From Pseudomonas sp. B21-040 (lineage in GTDB: Bacteria; Pseudomonadota; Gammaproteobacteria; Pseudomonadales; Pseudomonadaceae), in the NCBI RefSeq assembly GCF_024748695.1, contig NZ_CP087176.1, positions 4,085,501 through 4,149,500 on the forward strand: a stretch of 64,000 nucleotides of DNA, given 5' to 3'. The stretch's first letter is position 1. Each line of letters opens with the position of its first letter. The notes beneath the pieces are model-generated. The model had not been told where the DNA came from and searched no databases. It saw only the letters and a list, made by a program, of their open reading frames with translations. This document shows, in pieces, positions 43,886 to 53,030 of this stretch. The translations under genes were made by a program, and so were the position numbers.

Positions 43886-45896
43886 CACTCAGTTCTACGA
43901 CGAATTGATTGATGACTTCGAACGTCAACTCATCGATGGCTCTTTGACCGAGCTGGAAAATTATGTTCAGCGAAGCGCTGACTTGTCGCCGAACAAAGAG
44001 AGTGTTTTGGTGGCGATGCTCAGCGCCGGTGGCGGTGATTTCCCAATCAATGAGCGGTGCCGTTATCAAAGTCAACAATGGGTCTTTGACTCCAAATCCA
44101 TCGGTACAACCCCCCAAGTGCCTTTTAATCACCTGACACCAGGTGCCAATACGTTGAAGCGCGCCCTAAGTTTCTATCGCATTCCGGAATTCTCTTACCA
44201 CAACATCAAGAGCTACCGCACCACGGCGACGCGTTCGCGGGATTTTATCGCCCTGGAAAAATTCCTATTTATAGCGAACCACCTGACCTGCTTGCCTGAG
44301 CACATCCGGCTGATCACCCCTAAAATGATCAACCAAGCCCTGGATATGGCCCGCGACAGCGAGGCGAAATCCAACTATTTCACGCTGTTCACCATCCTTC
44401 GTTTTTGGTCGGCGCTCTCCGTTCAAAAACTGATTCCCGAGCCGTTAAGACTCGACGTCCCCCTCAGTCATTTCAACTATGAGGAGCGCCGCCGGGACGT
44501 CATTGCCGTTCATGAAGGCTCCATACAGTCCTGGGTACCCTTTTCTGAACAAGAATTGCAGAGCCTTATCGAGTACGCGCTATTCTGGCTGGAAAAAGCC
44601 CTGCCTGTCCTGCTCGACTTCAATCAACGACTGTTAGACAGTGGTCTGCTCGAGCGCTACCCAAAAGGTAAGATTGATCGATATTCAAGAGATGCAGCCC
44701 TGGAACGGTTATTCCACATTGAAGTGGAAGGTGAGGTACTCATGGAGATCGCTAGAACAGACAGCTCTCGCCAAGGTCGTCCCGCATACTTGTATACGTG
44801 GAAGACGCGCTACGCCGAGATGCTTGACCACGTTCGCAATGCCATTTTTATCCTAGTCGCGCTATTAACAGGGGCCCGGTCTTCGGAGCTAGCCCCCCTT
44901 CAACGACAGCACCTGCGCAATGAACGTCCCGACCAATCAGGCGATTTTTGGCTTCAAATCACGCGTTGGAAGACCTCAAGCGACCCTAATTACAACGGAC
45001 AAACCGAAGAATTACCCCTTCCGCGCTTTGCTGCCGAAGCGATACTCAGCTTGTATAAACTCAAAGAGCTCGCCGGTTTTGAACAGGCGCGTTTTCTTTT
45101 TCAATCCAACGCCGGACGCAGAGCCAATATTAAAGCCGACCCACAACTTCTGAGATTCGTGGTCAATCAAATTGCGGAGAATACCGGCGTCCAACACATC
45201 CATCCCCACCGGTTCAGAAAAAGCATTGCCGAAATCCTGATCAATCGCGACGAACGCAACATCGACATTATACGCGCCCTCTTCGGACACAAAAGCTACG
45301 ACATGACCCTCAAGTACATCGCTAGAAATCCCGCGATGGTGCGCTGTATCGCAGCCGTGTTGGAGCAAAATTTTACCGCTGACTTTCAAGAAATCGTTTC
45401 GCAAATTCGTTACGGCGTCTACTCGGGTGAAGTGGCGGATAGGATTGCGCAACACATACAAGCACGGCCTCTCGAGTTCACCGGATCTCAACTCAAACTC
45501 ACGCTACACAATTACATCATTCACATCTTAAGATCCGGCAGTCCGCTGCTCATTAAACGCACCGCACTGGGCACCTATTGTGTGACAGCCGAGAAATTCT
45601 CTGACGACAATGCCCCGCCCTGTATCGCCGGGAACGCCGAGCGGCATCACGAGCATCGCCCCAACCCGTCGAACTGCGATTATACGTGCCGCAAGATCGT
45701 CGTGTTCCTGAAAGCCAAACAAGCCCTGGAAGACAACATTCACTTTTATGAAAAGATCCTTGCAGATCAAAATTGCGCGCTGCCGGCACCGGCCAAACGC
45801 CAGATCTTGGATAAGATCAGTGCCTATCGCGCGCACCTGTCCAACCTGAGTGCCCCCCACAATATCGCCGTGGTGGAGTTGAGCCATGAGCAGTGA
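43878..45896 (+). CDS. ginB: Tyrosine recombinase GinB
   Basis: 672 residues, AGGAG five to six bases before the ATG. The catalytic set is complete: Arg in LLTGARSSELAPLQ, His and Arg in IHPHRFRKSIAEI, GH in RALFGHKSYDMTLKYIA and Tyr in the last motif. A long N-terminal region carries the core-binding fold. A C-terminal segment has Cys/His residues (APPCIAGNAERHHEH, NCDYTCRK). Of the three recombinases it is the only one in which all five residues can be read. It overlaps ginC by 11 bases. Confidence 0.85.
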   Translation: MSDTQFYDELIDDFERQLIDGSLTELENYVQRSADLSPNKESVLVAMLSAGGGDFPINERCRYQSQQWVFDSKSIGTTPQVPFNHLTPGANTLKRALSFYRIPEFSYHNIKSYRTTATRSRDFIALEKFLFIANHLTCLPEHIRLITPKMINQALDMARDSEAKSNYFTLFTILRFWSALSVQKLIPEPLRLDVPLSHFNYEERRRDVIAVHEGSIQSWVPFSEQELQSLIEYALFWLEKALPVLLDFNQRLLDSGLLERYPKGKIDRYSRDAALERLFHIEVEGEVLMEIARTDSSRQGRPAYLYTWKTRYAEMLDHVRNAIFILVALLTGARSSELAPLQRQHLRNERPDQSGDFWLQITRWKTSSDPNYNGQTEELPLPRFAAEAILSLYKLKELAGFEQARFLFQSNAGRRANIKADPQLLRFVVNQIAENTGVQHIHPHRFRKSIAEILINRDERNIDIIRALFGHKSYDMTLKYIARNPAMVRCIAAVLEQNFTADFQEIVSQIRYGVYSGEVADRIAQHIQARPLEFTGSQLKLTLHNYIIHILRSGSPLLIKRTALGTYCVTAEKFSDDNAPPCIAGNAERHHEHRPNPSNCDYTCRKIVVFLKAKQALEDNIHFYEKILADQNCALPAPAKRQILDKISAYRAHLSNLSAPHNIAVVELSHEQ

Positions 45897-46854
45897 AACC
45901 CGGCAACGGTTAATGACTATCATCACCGACAGGTTGCTGAGCGGCGCGGCGCGTACCATCAATATAGGCGACCTGGCCACGGCGGCCGGAATCTCCCGAC
46001 AAGCTTTTCATCGTTACTACAGCGACCTCAAGCCCTATGCGAATGGCACCCGGCCCGCGACCGAACTATTGGATCAGGACTTCTTGACCAGCAAAGATCT
46101 CTTGAGCAAAGCCCATCAACGCATTACGGAGCTGACGAACCAACTCAATAACGTAGAGCGTCTCCACGCCACTCAATTACGACGCACAGTGGATCAGCAT
46201 ATTACCAGCTTGATGAACAATGACCTGGCGATCTTCGAAGCCGACAGCATTCGTTCGGCGTCGGAAAAACAATCATTGGTCATCGCCGACTATGTCGCGC
46301 AGATCCAGGCTCTCAAAACCCAACTCACCCAAAACGAGCTGCGCAACCAGACTTCGGTGGAGTACAGCCTGGCGCAGGTACTGTTTTTCCAGCCCAAGCT
46401 AAACAAGGCCTATCAGCAGTTTCAAACTTCCCACGACATCAAAGAGTACGAAGCGCACAAAGATAGTGAAATGCTCAAGATCGCGCATAAAATCAACGCG
46501 CTTCACCCGTCAGCCTTTGAACTGGTCATCTACATCGACAAATACATCAGTCAGTTTTCAAACTTCAAGCATAGATTCCGAGAGCGCCAGGATACAGCGC
46601 TCTGTGTGGTGTGTGCGCCCATTTACGACCTGACCGAACTGCAGGCCACGTTTCTCGATTACGTCACATCACCGTGCCGCATTGCCCTCCATGTCCCGCA
46701 ATGCGAGTCCAACGCCGCAGCTGCGGCGCAACGCGCTTTTTTTGCGCGCAACGTGCCCGCTGAAGTGTTGAATGCAGCCGATCACGCGGATCATTTTTAT
46801 CTTAGAAAAGGCATCGACCAGGTTACCTACTTTTTAGTCAGGAGTGGCGAGTGA
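45886..46854 (+). CDS. ginC: GinC, helix-turn-helix and coiled-coil accessory protein
   Basis: 322 residues. Residues about 20-55 are a TetR-like helix-turn-helix (INIGDLATAAGISRQAFHRYYSDL). Residues about 70-170 are a predicted coiled coil (ELTNQLNNVERLHATQLRRTVDQ). No catalytic residues. TnpC of Tn554-type elements and the small GInt protein have a comparable layout, where such a factor orients the recombinases. Overlaps ginB by 11 and ginD by 4 bases. Confidence 0.78.
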   Translation: MSSETRQRLMTIITDRLLSGAARTINIGDLATAAGISRQAFHRYYSDLKPYANGTRPATELLDQDFLTSKDLLSKAHQRITELTNQLNNVERLHATQLRRTVDQHITSLMNNDLAIFEADSIRSASEKQSLVIADYVAQIQALKTQLTQNELRNQTSVEYSLAQVLFFQPKLNKAYQQFQTSHDIKEYEAHKDSEMLKIAHKINALHPSAFELVIYIDKYISQFSNFKHRFRERQDTALCVVCAPIYDLTELQATFLDYVTSPCRIALHVPQCESNAAAAAQRAFFARNVPAEVLNAADHADHFYLRKGIDQVTYFLVRSGE

Positions 46855-48158
46855 GGAACTTTCGCAAGCGTCTCATTGACTATGAGAGCGTCGACATTGG
46901 CCTCAAGGTTCGACATTACATCGTGACCGCCGAAGAGCAGGGCAAGACCGTCCTGCTGAGTTACCCGAACCTATATCTATACGACAAGTCGCGTTCGTCA
47001 ATCAAAACGTCGGAGCGCTATGCGGCCACGATCGTGATGTTCTATGCCTACCTCAGTGAGCTGTCTCGATTCAAACCGCTTTCGGCATCACAATATCATG
47101 TGATCTGTACCAACCAGGACATTCGCCGCTGGCAAGTCATGCGCCTTATCAGGCGACAAGCCCAAGGCACCTGCCGGCCGTCGTCGGCAACGATTTTTGA
47201 AGATGCCAAAATCGTGCTGAATTTTTTTCTGTGGCTGGACCGCAAAGCCATCCCGCACCTGGTCAAACTCACCTCCACGACTTGGCTGCCAAATTATAAA
47301 AGCGAACGGATGCTCAACTACATTGCGGCAAAAGCCCAGGAGCGGGTGAATACCGACAGCATTCGAGTCTTGGACCAGGAAAACCGGCAACGCCGAATGG
47401 ACGGGCTAATCACTCCCCAGGAAATCGCGGTGTTCATGCACAGCTTCGCCGATCCCGTCTATGTCTGCATGTTCATGCTGTCCCTAGGCACCGCAATGCG
47501 CCCCATGGACGTCTGTCGTTTCCCCTATGTGGGTAATGGCGTCAATAGCCATATTGTCCCGTACACCGAGATGGATCAGCGCTACCTGAGCACGACCGTT
47601 GACTATGTGGTCCACCTCAGTAAGGGACGGAAGACACGGCAAATAGTGATTCATGTCGATGATTTGAAGCGCCTGCAAACCGAGTACACTGATCAATACT
47701 ACGTTCAGCGGGCAGCCAAATATCGCGCTCGACACGGCGTAGCTTGCCCCCCAGATATATTGTTTTTAACCGAGAACGGGCACCCCATTACGCCGAAAAT
47801 GATTGCCGCGCGCAGTTACAGCGCGAAACGACGTGCCATAGTGACGGATCCTGAATTTCGACCTCAGCTCAACTTTTATGCTGCGAGGCATTGGTGGCCG
47901 ACCCAATTTCTAATCCGTTTTTTTGGCGACAAGCTAATCAACAGCGATTCAAGGCTATTCAACCTAGCCGCCGCCCAAATGTTGCAAAATCAGATGGGGC
48001 ACAGTCAACTGTCGACGACCTTCAAGCATTACGTCGACCTGGCGCGGCTGATTTTGTATTTGAATCTCAACAACGTCGAGGAGGTGCTGGCGTGCTCCAG
48101 CCAAAGCACCCTGCGCTTACTTGATTATCTGCGCGAACAGCGACTGAAAACACCATGA
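46851..48158 (+). CDS. ginD: Tyrosine recombinase GinD
   Basis: 435 residues, GTG start overlapping the ginC stop (GTGA) with AGGAG six bases upstream. Motifs: first Arg in LSLGTAMRPMDVCRF, second Arg in FYAARHWWPTQF with the usual His replaced by Tyr or Ala, GH in QNQMGHSQLSTTFKHYVD and Tyr in the same motif. It is the shortest of the three recombinases. Last gene of the operon. Confidence 0.83.
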   Translation: MRNFRKRLIDYESVDIGLKVRHYIVTAEEQGKTVLLSYPNLYLYDKSRSSIKTSERYAATIVMFYAYLSELSRFKPLSASQYHVICTNQDIRRWQVMRLIRRQAQGTCRPSSATIFEDAKIVLNFFLWLDRKAIPHLVKLTSTTWLPNYKSERMLNYIAAKAQERVNTDSIRVLDQENRQRRMDGLITPQEIAVFMHSFADPVYVCMFMLSLGTAMRPMDVCRFPYVGNGVNSHIVPYTEMDQRYLSTTVDYVVHLSKGRKTRQIVIHVDDLKRLQTEYTDQYYVQRAAKYRARHGVACPPDILFLTENGHPITPKMIAARSYSAKRRAIVTDPEFRPQLNFYAARHWWPTQFLIRFFGDKLINSDSRLFNLAAAQMLQNQMGHSQLSTTFKHYVDLARLILYLNLNNVEEVLACSSQSTLRLLDYLREQRLKTP

Positions 48159-48627
48159 TCCGCCCACCTTCGTGCGCCCGGGTAATTACATCAACTTGAC
48201 CAGGACGCGTACTACATCTACTCCAGCGCAGAATCGGCAAGAGAAATGGAAGCCTAACCCGCCAGAAAGAATATCGGCGACATTGTCCGCCAAGTGGATG
48301 GGATGTCAGCAGTAGTGCCCCCCAAGAAGTCCAATAATTAATATAAAATATATAATCGAATGAATTTATTGATTTTTTAAGAGTAATTTTGGCGCGGATA
48401 ACGCCTATCTCCCAAAATTTTCGCATTCACCGCGCCCCGTCCTGCAAATGTCCCCCATCCTAGCGTGCTGAGTTCTCATGCTTCTCTCAAAGAATGCTCA
48501 AAGACAGTCGGGCGTGGGGGAGAGTCGACGGCACTCAGACGTCGGCGATTCAAGGGTTTCAACCCACAGAAATCCTTTAATTTTTTAGTCAGACTAATAC
48601 GGCTTCGTGACGGATAGTACAAACACG
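48159..48627. other. Convergent intergenic region between ginD and the helicase gene
   Basis: No gene is supported. A stretch of about 70 bases near 48325-48395 is very AT-rich (TTAATATAAAATATATAATC and similar). No classical terminator was found for either gene, although a small GGGTT/AACCC palindrome lies near 48550. Confidence 0.45.
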
Positions 48628-50013
48628 TCAGAATACAGCCAGCAACTGCTGACGATAGTTTTTCGAAAAGCTTAAGTGATAAGACGATAAAGACGCCGAA
48701 TCACCGGCCGATAAAAATTTCTGCACAATGGTGGTGCCTAATGAGCTGCATTCTTCCTCCTCGCTATCTTGCATGAAAGTACCCAACTCGCCTTCTGTGG
48801 ATAAAACCTCCCCCCGAGATACACGTACAGCAGACACGACAGCCAAATCATCAGGTAAATCATCAGCAATACGTTGGGAAAATTGCTTCAGCGTCGGCTC
48901 CGCCAATACGAACAACCAAGCTTGATCATCAATTCCACCCATACGTCGAAGAACCCTTCCCAAGACTTGGCGGTAATGCAGTTCTGTGCGAATCCGACTA
49001 AGGTAGCAACATACTTGCAACCGAGGAATATCAGTTCCCTCACTTATCATTCCCACAGCAACAACCCATCGGCAGTCGCTATTTTTAAACCCGTTGATGA
49101 CCTGCTGTGCGTCTGGGGTTCTAGTGGTCACAACTTGGAAACTTTCACCCTTACTCTTGAGCGCCAAAGCGACTTGTTGAGCATGTTCGATATTGGTGGC
49201 AACGACTAACCCGGCGGCGTCCGGCTTGAGTTTTCGCACTTCATCGAGCTTCTTGCTTCCCAGATCGAGTAATTGATTAAGTGCGTCCTCATGACAAATT
49301 AAGTCTTCGTAAGAGACCGGAGATTCACGTAATAGCGTAGCGATGCTTGGAAACTGTTTAACGGTACTATTATTAGAAAAATCCTCTTTGAGCCTCAGCA
49401 TCTGGTTATCTAAGAGAACGATACGAGGTGACCGGCAAACGCCGTCGGAAATTGCTTCTTTAAGGCCATAGCGATAGTCGCAAATCAATCGACCCTCCGG
49501 ATTGGAGTAACGAGCCAGAGCAATGGCTCTATCATCCGAGCGCCATGGTGTGCCCGATAGCGCCAAGGTAAAGGCAGCGCGATCCTGCATTTTTAAAAGA
49601 ATTTGTTGACCCCAAGCGTTGCTCAACAGCGGATCGTATCCTGAGCAGTGATGGATCTCGTCGAATACTGCAAACACGCGGTAGTCATCGAAAAGCCTCC
49701 AGAAAGTTTCATCCTGGTGTTCCATCGCTTGATAGGTACTCGCGGCTCCTACGGCACCGATAAGCCCATCCAGACGCTTCCCAAGTACAGCGGAGAATGT
49801 CGAGCGAAAGCCGTCGACTACTTGGCAAGACGGAGCGAAACACAGCACGAGATCAATCTTGCCTTGCTCCAACAGTTGTCGAGCCAGCTCTGCGGCCATG
49901 CGTGTCTTCCCGGCCCCTGGAGTGGCTTGACAGAAGAAGTGCGGCGTTGTGGTGTAGTGCTCCAGCGCTATGTCAATGCATTGGCTCTGCCATTTTCTCG
50001 GCGATACTTTCAT
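48628..50013 (-). CDS. SF2 DEAD/DEAH-type helicase
   Basis: 461 residues. All main SF2 motifs are visible: Walker A with Lys36 in CQATPGAGKTRMA, DEIHH in place of DEAD/DEAH, SGTPWRSDD (motif III), VVATNIEHAQQVA (IV), GMISEGTDIP (V) and QVLGRVLRR (VI). This is the XPB/UvrB-like type found in restriction and phage-defence helicases. No nuclease domain is attached. Its ATG overlaps the stop of the upstream partner gene by four bases, so the two proteins are probably made in fixed ratio. Likely cargo of the GInt. Confidence 0.9.
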   Translation of the reverse strand: MKVSPRKWQSQCIDIALEHYTTTPHFFCQATPGAGKTRMAAELARQLLEQGKIDLVLCFAPSCQVVDGFRSTFSAVLGKRLDGLIGAVGAASTYQAMEHQDETFWRLFDDYRVFAVFDEIHHCSGYDPLLSNAWGQQILLKMQDRAAFTLALSGTPWRSDDRAIALARYSNPEGRLICDYRYGLKEAISDGVCRSPRIVLLDNQMLRLKEDFSNNSTVKQFPSIATLLRESPVSYEDLICHEDALNQLLDLGSKKLDEVRKLKPDAAGLVVATNIEHAQQVALALKSKGESFQVVTTRTPDAQQVINGFKNSDCRWVVAVGMISEGTDIPRLQVCCYLSRIRTELHYRQVLGRVLRRMGGIDDQAWLFVLAEPTLKQFSQRIADDLPDDLAVVSAVRVSRGEVLSTEGELGTFMQDSEEEECSSLGTTIVQKFLSAGDSASLSSYHLSFSKNYRQQLLAVF

Positions 50014-50591
50014 CGTGCGGTCATGACTGTCTTGAGCGTCTTTTCGACCGCTCGGAGATGTCCTAGAAGACGAGAGCTTCGGTCTCGAGCTTCGAGATAA
50101 TCACCTTCGACTTGGTCTTTCAGATGCGGCATTTCGTCGAGCAGTTGCTTATATCGCTCCGTTTCTCCCATGGAGGAAAGGAAGTCAAGCCGAATCTCTT
50201 TTAGTATGGATTCCAGGTGTTCTACCACATCTGGCCCAGGCTCCTCTGAGTTGATGCCTTGTGAGGGTTGATGCAGCGGCTTATTCACCGACTTGACTCT
50301 GTTCTCGTACCCATTATCGATAAGCTCCACCTGTAGATTCGCTGGAATACCCTGCCAGTGATAGATCTGCCCCCGCTTTTGTCGTTTTTCATCCTGAATA
50401 ACCCATCCGGTACGCAGCATCCGTCTGATCTGCTCATAGACATATCTGCGCAGGTCGCTGCTGTTGAATGTAATACCCTCCAGGTGAGTGGCGTAAGCGT
50501 TACGCAGGTCGTTTGTCGTAAATTGGCGTAGGTGCCCCTGCTGAAGCAGGTCGTAGAGCCGCCTGTCTAAAATGAATGAATCGGGTTTCAT
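50010..50591 (-). CDS. Partner protein of the SF2 helicase, unknown family
   Basis: 193 residues from the ATG at 50591 (AGGTG six bases upstream); a longer in-frame reading is not supported. The first 95 residues look like a winged helix (RLYDLLQQGHLRQFTTNDLRNAY, YVYEQIRRMLRTGWVIQDE). A linker follows, and residues about 120-193 are helical and charged, probably a coiled coil (LESILKEIRLDFLSSMGETERYK). No catalytic motif is visible. Probable DNA recognition or specificity subunit for the helicase. I do not recognise the family. Confidence 0.78.
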   Translation of the reverse strand: MKPDSFILDRRLYDLLQQGHLRQFTTNDLRNAYATHLEGITFNSSDLRRYVYEQIRRMLRTGWVIQDEKRQKRGQIYHWQGIPANLQVELIDNGYENRVKSVNKPLHQPSQGINSEEPGPDVVEHLESILKEIRLDFLSSMGETERYKQLLDEMPHLKDQVEGDYLEARDRSSRLLGHLRAVEKTLKTVMTAR

Positions 50592-50614
50592 GCAGGCACC
50601 TGGAAGGGAAATTC

Positions 50615-50699
50615 GCGGATCGGTCAAAATGCGGATTATAGTCCGTGGCCGATTCATCCGCAAACGCAAGATAGTGCCGCCTCAGTGGAGACGAGGCGG
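50615..50699. promoter_or_regulatory. Operator/5' leader region with GCGGAT repeats and a palindrome over the ribosome-binding site
   Basis: Between the divergent partner gene and XRE gene lie GCGGAT (50615-50620, 50631-50636) and its inverse ATCCGC (50656-50661). CCGCCTC (50677-50683) and GAGGCGG (50693-50699) form a perfect palindrome whose right arm contains the GAGG ribosome-binding site of the XRE gene. It can act as an operator, an RNA hairpin, or both. Confidence 0.62.
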
Positions 50700-50701
50700 A
50701 T

Positions 50702-50956
50702 ATGCATCAGCTTGCAAAGGCATTGGGCGAAAGAATACGGACACAACGCAAGGCCAAAGGGTTTTCCCAAGATGCCTTGGCGCACTCCTGTACTGTCGAT
50801 CGTAGCTATATGGGTCGAATTGAGCGCGGCGAAGTGAATATCACCGTAGAAAAGCTATATCGCATAGCCAACGTTCTGGAATGCGAGCCTCAGTACCTGT
50901 TGCCTGAAACGCTTTCTCTCCACGAGTTGGCTTCTAATCCGGCCGCAAGCGACTGA
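50702..50956 (+). CDS. XRE-family regulator, controller-protein-like
   Basis: 84 residues, nearly all one helix-turn-helix domain (LGERIRTQRKAKGFSQDALAH, CTVDRSYMGRIERGEVNITVEKLYRIANVL). The size and the SQ-x-x-LA...SYMGRIERG pattern are those of C proteins of restriction-modification systems. It is divergent from the helicase pair, with palindromes between. Likely autoregulator that delays expression of the helicase module. Codon use matches the island. Confidence 0.88.
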   Translation: MHQLAKALGERIRTQRKAKGFSQDALAHSCTVDRSYMGRIERGEVNITVEKLYRIANVLECEPQYLLPETLSLHELASNPAASD

Positions 50957-51499
50957 ACCATATTTAGTCGGCGCTCAATGACCGAAACTGACAAGTTAAT
51001 GATCAAAATGCGCAGCACCGCTTGGTAAGCGCCAACAGGTGCCCTACCCTAGCCGCAAACTCCCCCATGAGTTTTCACTACGATTGGAATTTTTTCATTA
51101 AGAATGGAACCAGCCATCCACAGCCAGCGCGTCGCGAAAACCTTGAACGCCAACATGGGCGCCGTTTGTGAAAGTTTTTATGTCGTGAAGTCGGATCGTT
51201 GCTAGAAGAATTTCCGCGGTGCGGCGCTGAACAGCCGCACTCCGAAGCCCCCCTCCTGCTTGGCAATACTCTTAGCTCCCCTGCTAGTATCGCTCAAACA
51301 TCGAGCGACCTCCGCGAGGCTGCCGATTCCGGCGCTGCGCACAACGCATTCGATATAGGTTTCCATAGGCGCCACTATAAACTTGTGGTTTAGACGGCCT
51401 ATTGCATTAACTACCTACCTTCCCTTTAGTGGTCATTAGAAAATAAAATGAAGTCATTAGTTCTTAAAACAGGTAAGCATGTCGGCCCCCCTTTGCGGC
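50957..51499. other. Gene-poor stretch with one possible small gene
   Basis: No convincing gene. A minus-strand reading at 51202-51369 (55 residues, begins METYIECVVRSAGIGSLAEV) looks protein-like but has a weak ribosome-binding site and no known relative. From about 51400 to 51475 the DNA is AT-rich, which could be the AT-rich right end expected of a GInt. Confidence 0.4.
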
Positions 51500-51529
51500 G
51501 GCAGCAATCGGCCCAGAGTGTGAAAAAAC
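51500..51529. repeat. Left copy of a 30-base imperfect inverted repeat
   Basis: The 30 bases starting GGCAGCAATCGGCCCAGAGT match the reverse complement of 53001-53030 at about 26 of 30 positions, including CGGCCCAGAGTGTG without a break. The pair brackets the transposase remnant and the zinc-ribbon gene. Confidence 0.65.
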
Positions 51530-51630
51530 GCTAGATCCCGCTTCGATCTTCAAGGCTGAGCGGCTTCGTAGCCTGATCAAGCCACGACTTCCCTTTCTGA
51601 TGAGCTAAACCGCCCCAGCAACGCGCCAGA

Positions 51631-52529
51631 TCATCGGGTCACGTAAAAACAGGCGGTTTTTAGGCCGTTAGCGCCTTCATCAAGTGATGGGGACCGATGA
51701 TTTTCATGACCCGTTTTCAAGTTGTAGGCGAGCACATTCAAGCTCATCTCCGTACGCACCCCGGCCAGCTTTCGCGTCAGGAAGTGCGTCGCCCCCATCC
51801 ATTGTTTGAGCGTCCCAAAGGGATGCTCAACCGTCCGTTTTCGGACTCGCATCATCTCTGGTGCTTTGCTCAGCCGAAGCTGCATCCCCTCCAATACATC
51901 TTCATGCTCCCAGCGTCGAACTCGTCGTTCCGTGCTCGGTGTGCAGTGCGATTTCAGTGTGCAGTTCTGGCATTTCGAACTCCAGTTGCGGTGCAACTTC
52001 AGGCCTTTTTTAACGCTGGAAAAATGCCAGATCAGCGCATTGCCAGCTGGACAAATGTATTCGTTTTTTTGCCGCGTTATAGATGAGGGCGTCGTTATTG
52101 AAACGCCCGTCAGCCTTGGCTCCAGAGGTCATCGGCTTGGGCACACAACACAACGAACTGGCGACAGACGCCTCGGATGGCTTTGCTGTTGTCTTTTCGG
52201 AAGTTGGCGATCGTCTTGAAGTCCGGCATCAAACGCCCGGTCAACCACATCAGTTCGATGTTGCGTTGGGCTTCTCGCTCCGAACGTCGGCTCGACTGGA
52301 TGCGGTTGAGATAGCCGTAGATGTAGATCTTCAGCAAGATCGCGGGGTGGTAAGCAGGCCGGCCAGTATCGGCTGGAATGGCACCTTCAAAATCCAGAGT
52401 GACCAGGTCGAGTTCGTCGACGAAGACGTCGACTACGCGGACCGGATTGGTATCGCTGACGTAGTCGTCGAGGCTCTCGGGAAGTAAGGTGCCTTGGCCT
52501 CGATGTTCACCTTGGATAAAGCGCTTCAT
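51631..52529 (-). pseudogene. IS1182-family transposase remnant with internal deletion
   Basis: The N-terminal part (139 residues, from 52529; VDVFVDELDLVTLDFEG, TGRPAYHPAILLKIYIYGYLNRIQSSRR) is followed after about 110 bases by the C-terminal part (TVEHPFGTLKQWMGATHFLTRKL, EMSLNVLAYNLK). The catalytic middle, with the DDE Asp residues, is missing: about 200 residues compared with intact IS1182 transposases of some 480. The C-terminal part can be read further upstream, to CPAGNALIWHFSSVKKGLKL, through a seven-A run near 52059 that also marks a frame change. It is not functional. Confidence 0.9.
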
Positions 52530-52588
52530 GGGCGATCCCTGCGATGAAATCCTCAGAAATCATAGCAGGGCTAACGGCGGCGTTATGT

Positions 52589-52861
52589 TCAGACATTAAT
52601 GCCTTTTTCGACCGCCTGTAGTTGCCTTACCGGGTCCCAACCACTCGGTGACGCTTGAGCTTTGCTCCACCAAAGCATTCCTTTAGAGATCCATAATCTC
52701 CGAAGATCAGCATGAGCAGATGTCGCGTCATCGTAGCCAAACTGTGTACCGCAGGACGGGCAGATGCCAAACGAAGAGCAACCAACGTCGTCGTATGGAG
52801 GATCTTCAAGCCCGGCGTATCCACAAACCGGACAAAGATATGAAACGTTGCCTGCAATCAT
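52589..52861 (-). CDS. Small zinc-ribbon protein (CPxCG type)
   Basis: 90 residues with two CPxCG knuckles, LCPVCGYAGL and GICPSCGTQFG, which should hold one zinc. The C-terminal half is Trp-rich (RRLWISKGMLWWSKAQ). Related small CPxC proteins occur in variable regions, sometimes near toxin or immunity genes, but the role is unknown. The start 60 bases before the transposase remnant's strand-mate and the island location suggest acquired DNA. Confidence 0.78.
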   Translation of the reverse strand: MIAGNVSYLCPVCGYAGLEDPPYDDVGCSSFGICPSCGTQFGYDDATSAHADLRRLWISKGMLWWSKAQASPSGWDPVRQLQAVEKGINV

Positions 52862-53000
52862 CCAACCCCAGATTTCTAGCCTCTAGCCCACGCTGTCGGC
52901 GTGCCTGCTGATCGCCGGAATTTTATACTGAATCTGAGCAACTGATGTCTAACCAGGGCTGAGTAGGGCGAAACATTCCGGATGAAAGCGGCTAACAAAG

Positions 53001-53030
53001 GTTTTGACACACTCTGGGCCGGTTTCTGCC
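53001..53030. repeat. Right copy of the 30-base inverted repeat
   Basis: Inverse of 51500-51529. The following 40 bases (to about 53070) contain a further degenerate inverse copy (GGCCGAAATCGACCCAGGCT), so this end is itself a large imperfect palindrome. Typical of the terminal regions of insertion sequences. Confidence 0.6.

Larger units (their letters stand above)
41678..50956. mobile_element. GInt-type genomic island (minimum extent)
   Basis: The core is four overlapping genes: three tyrosine recombinase-like proteins and a helix-turn-helix/coiled-coil protein, in the order known for ginABCD of GInt islands. GInts are described as operon, then variable cargo, then a short AT-rich end. Here the cargo appears to be the helicase, partner and XRE genes, and an AT-rich stretch lies near 51400-51475. 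Codon use and GC are lower than in the flanking metabolic genes. True ends are not determined; the left end lies between 41190 and 41678, and the right end could be near 51480 or beyond. Confidence 0.7.

Noticed and set aside
48628-50956. Calling the helicase pair a known system such as Hachiman, Gabija or a restriction-modification system
   Set aside because: No DUF1837, OLD-type nuclease, methylase or endonuclease motif is seen in the partner or nearby.
51202-51369. A 55-codon minus-strand gene
   Set aside because: Readable, but with a weak ribosome-binding site and no known relative; left as a note in the region entry.
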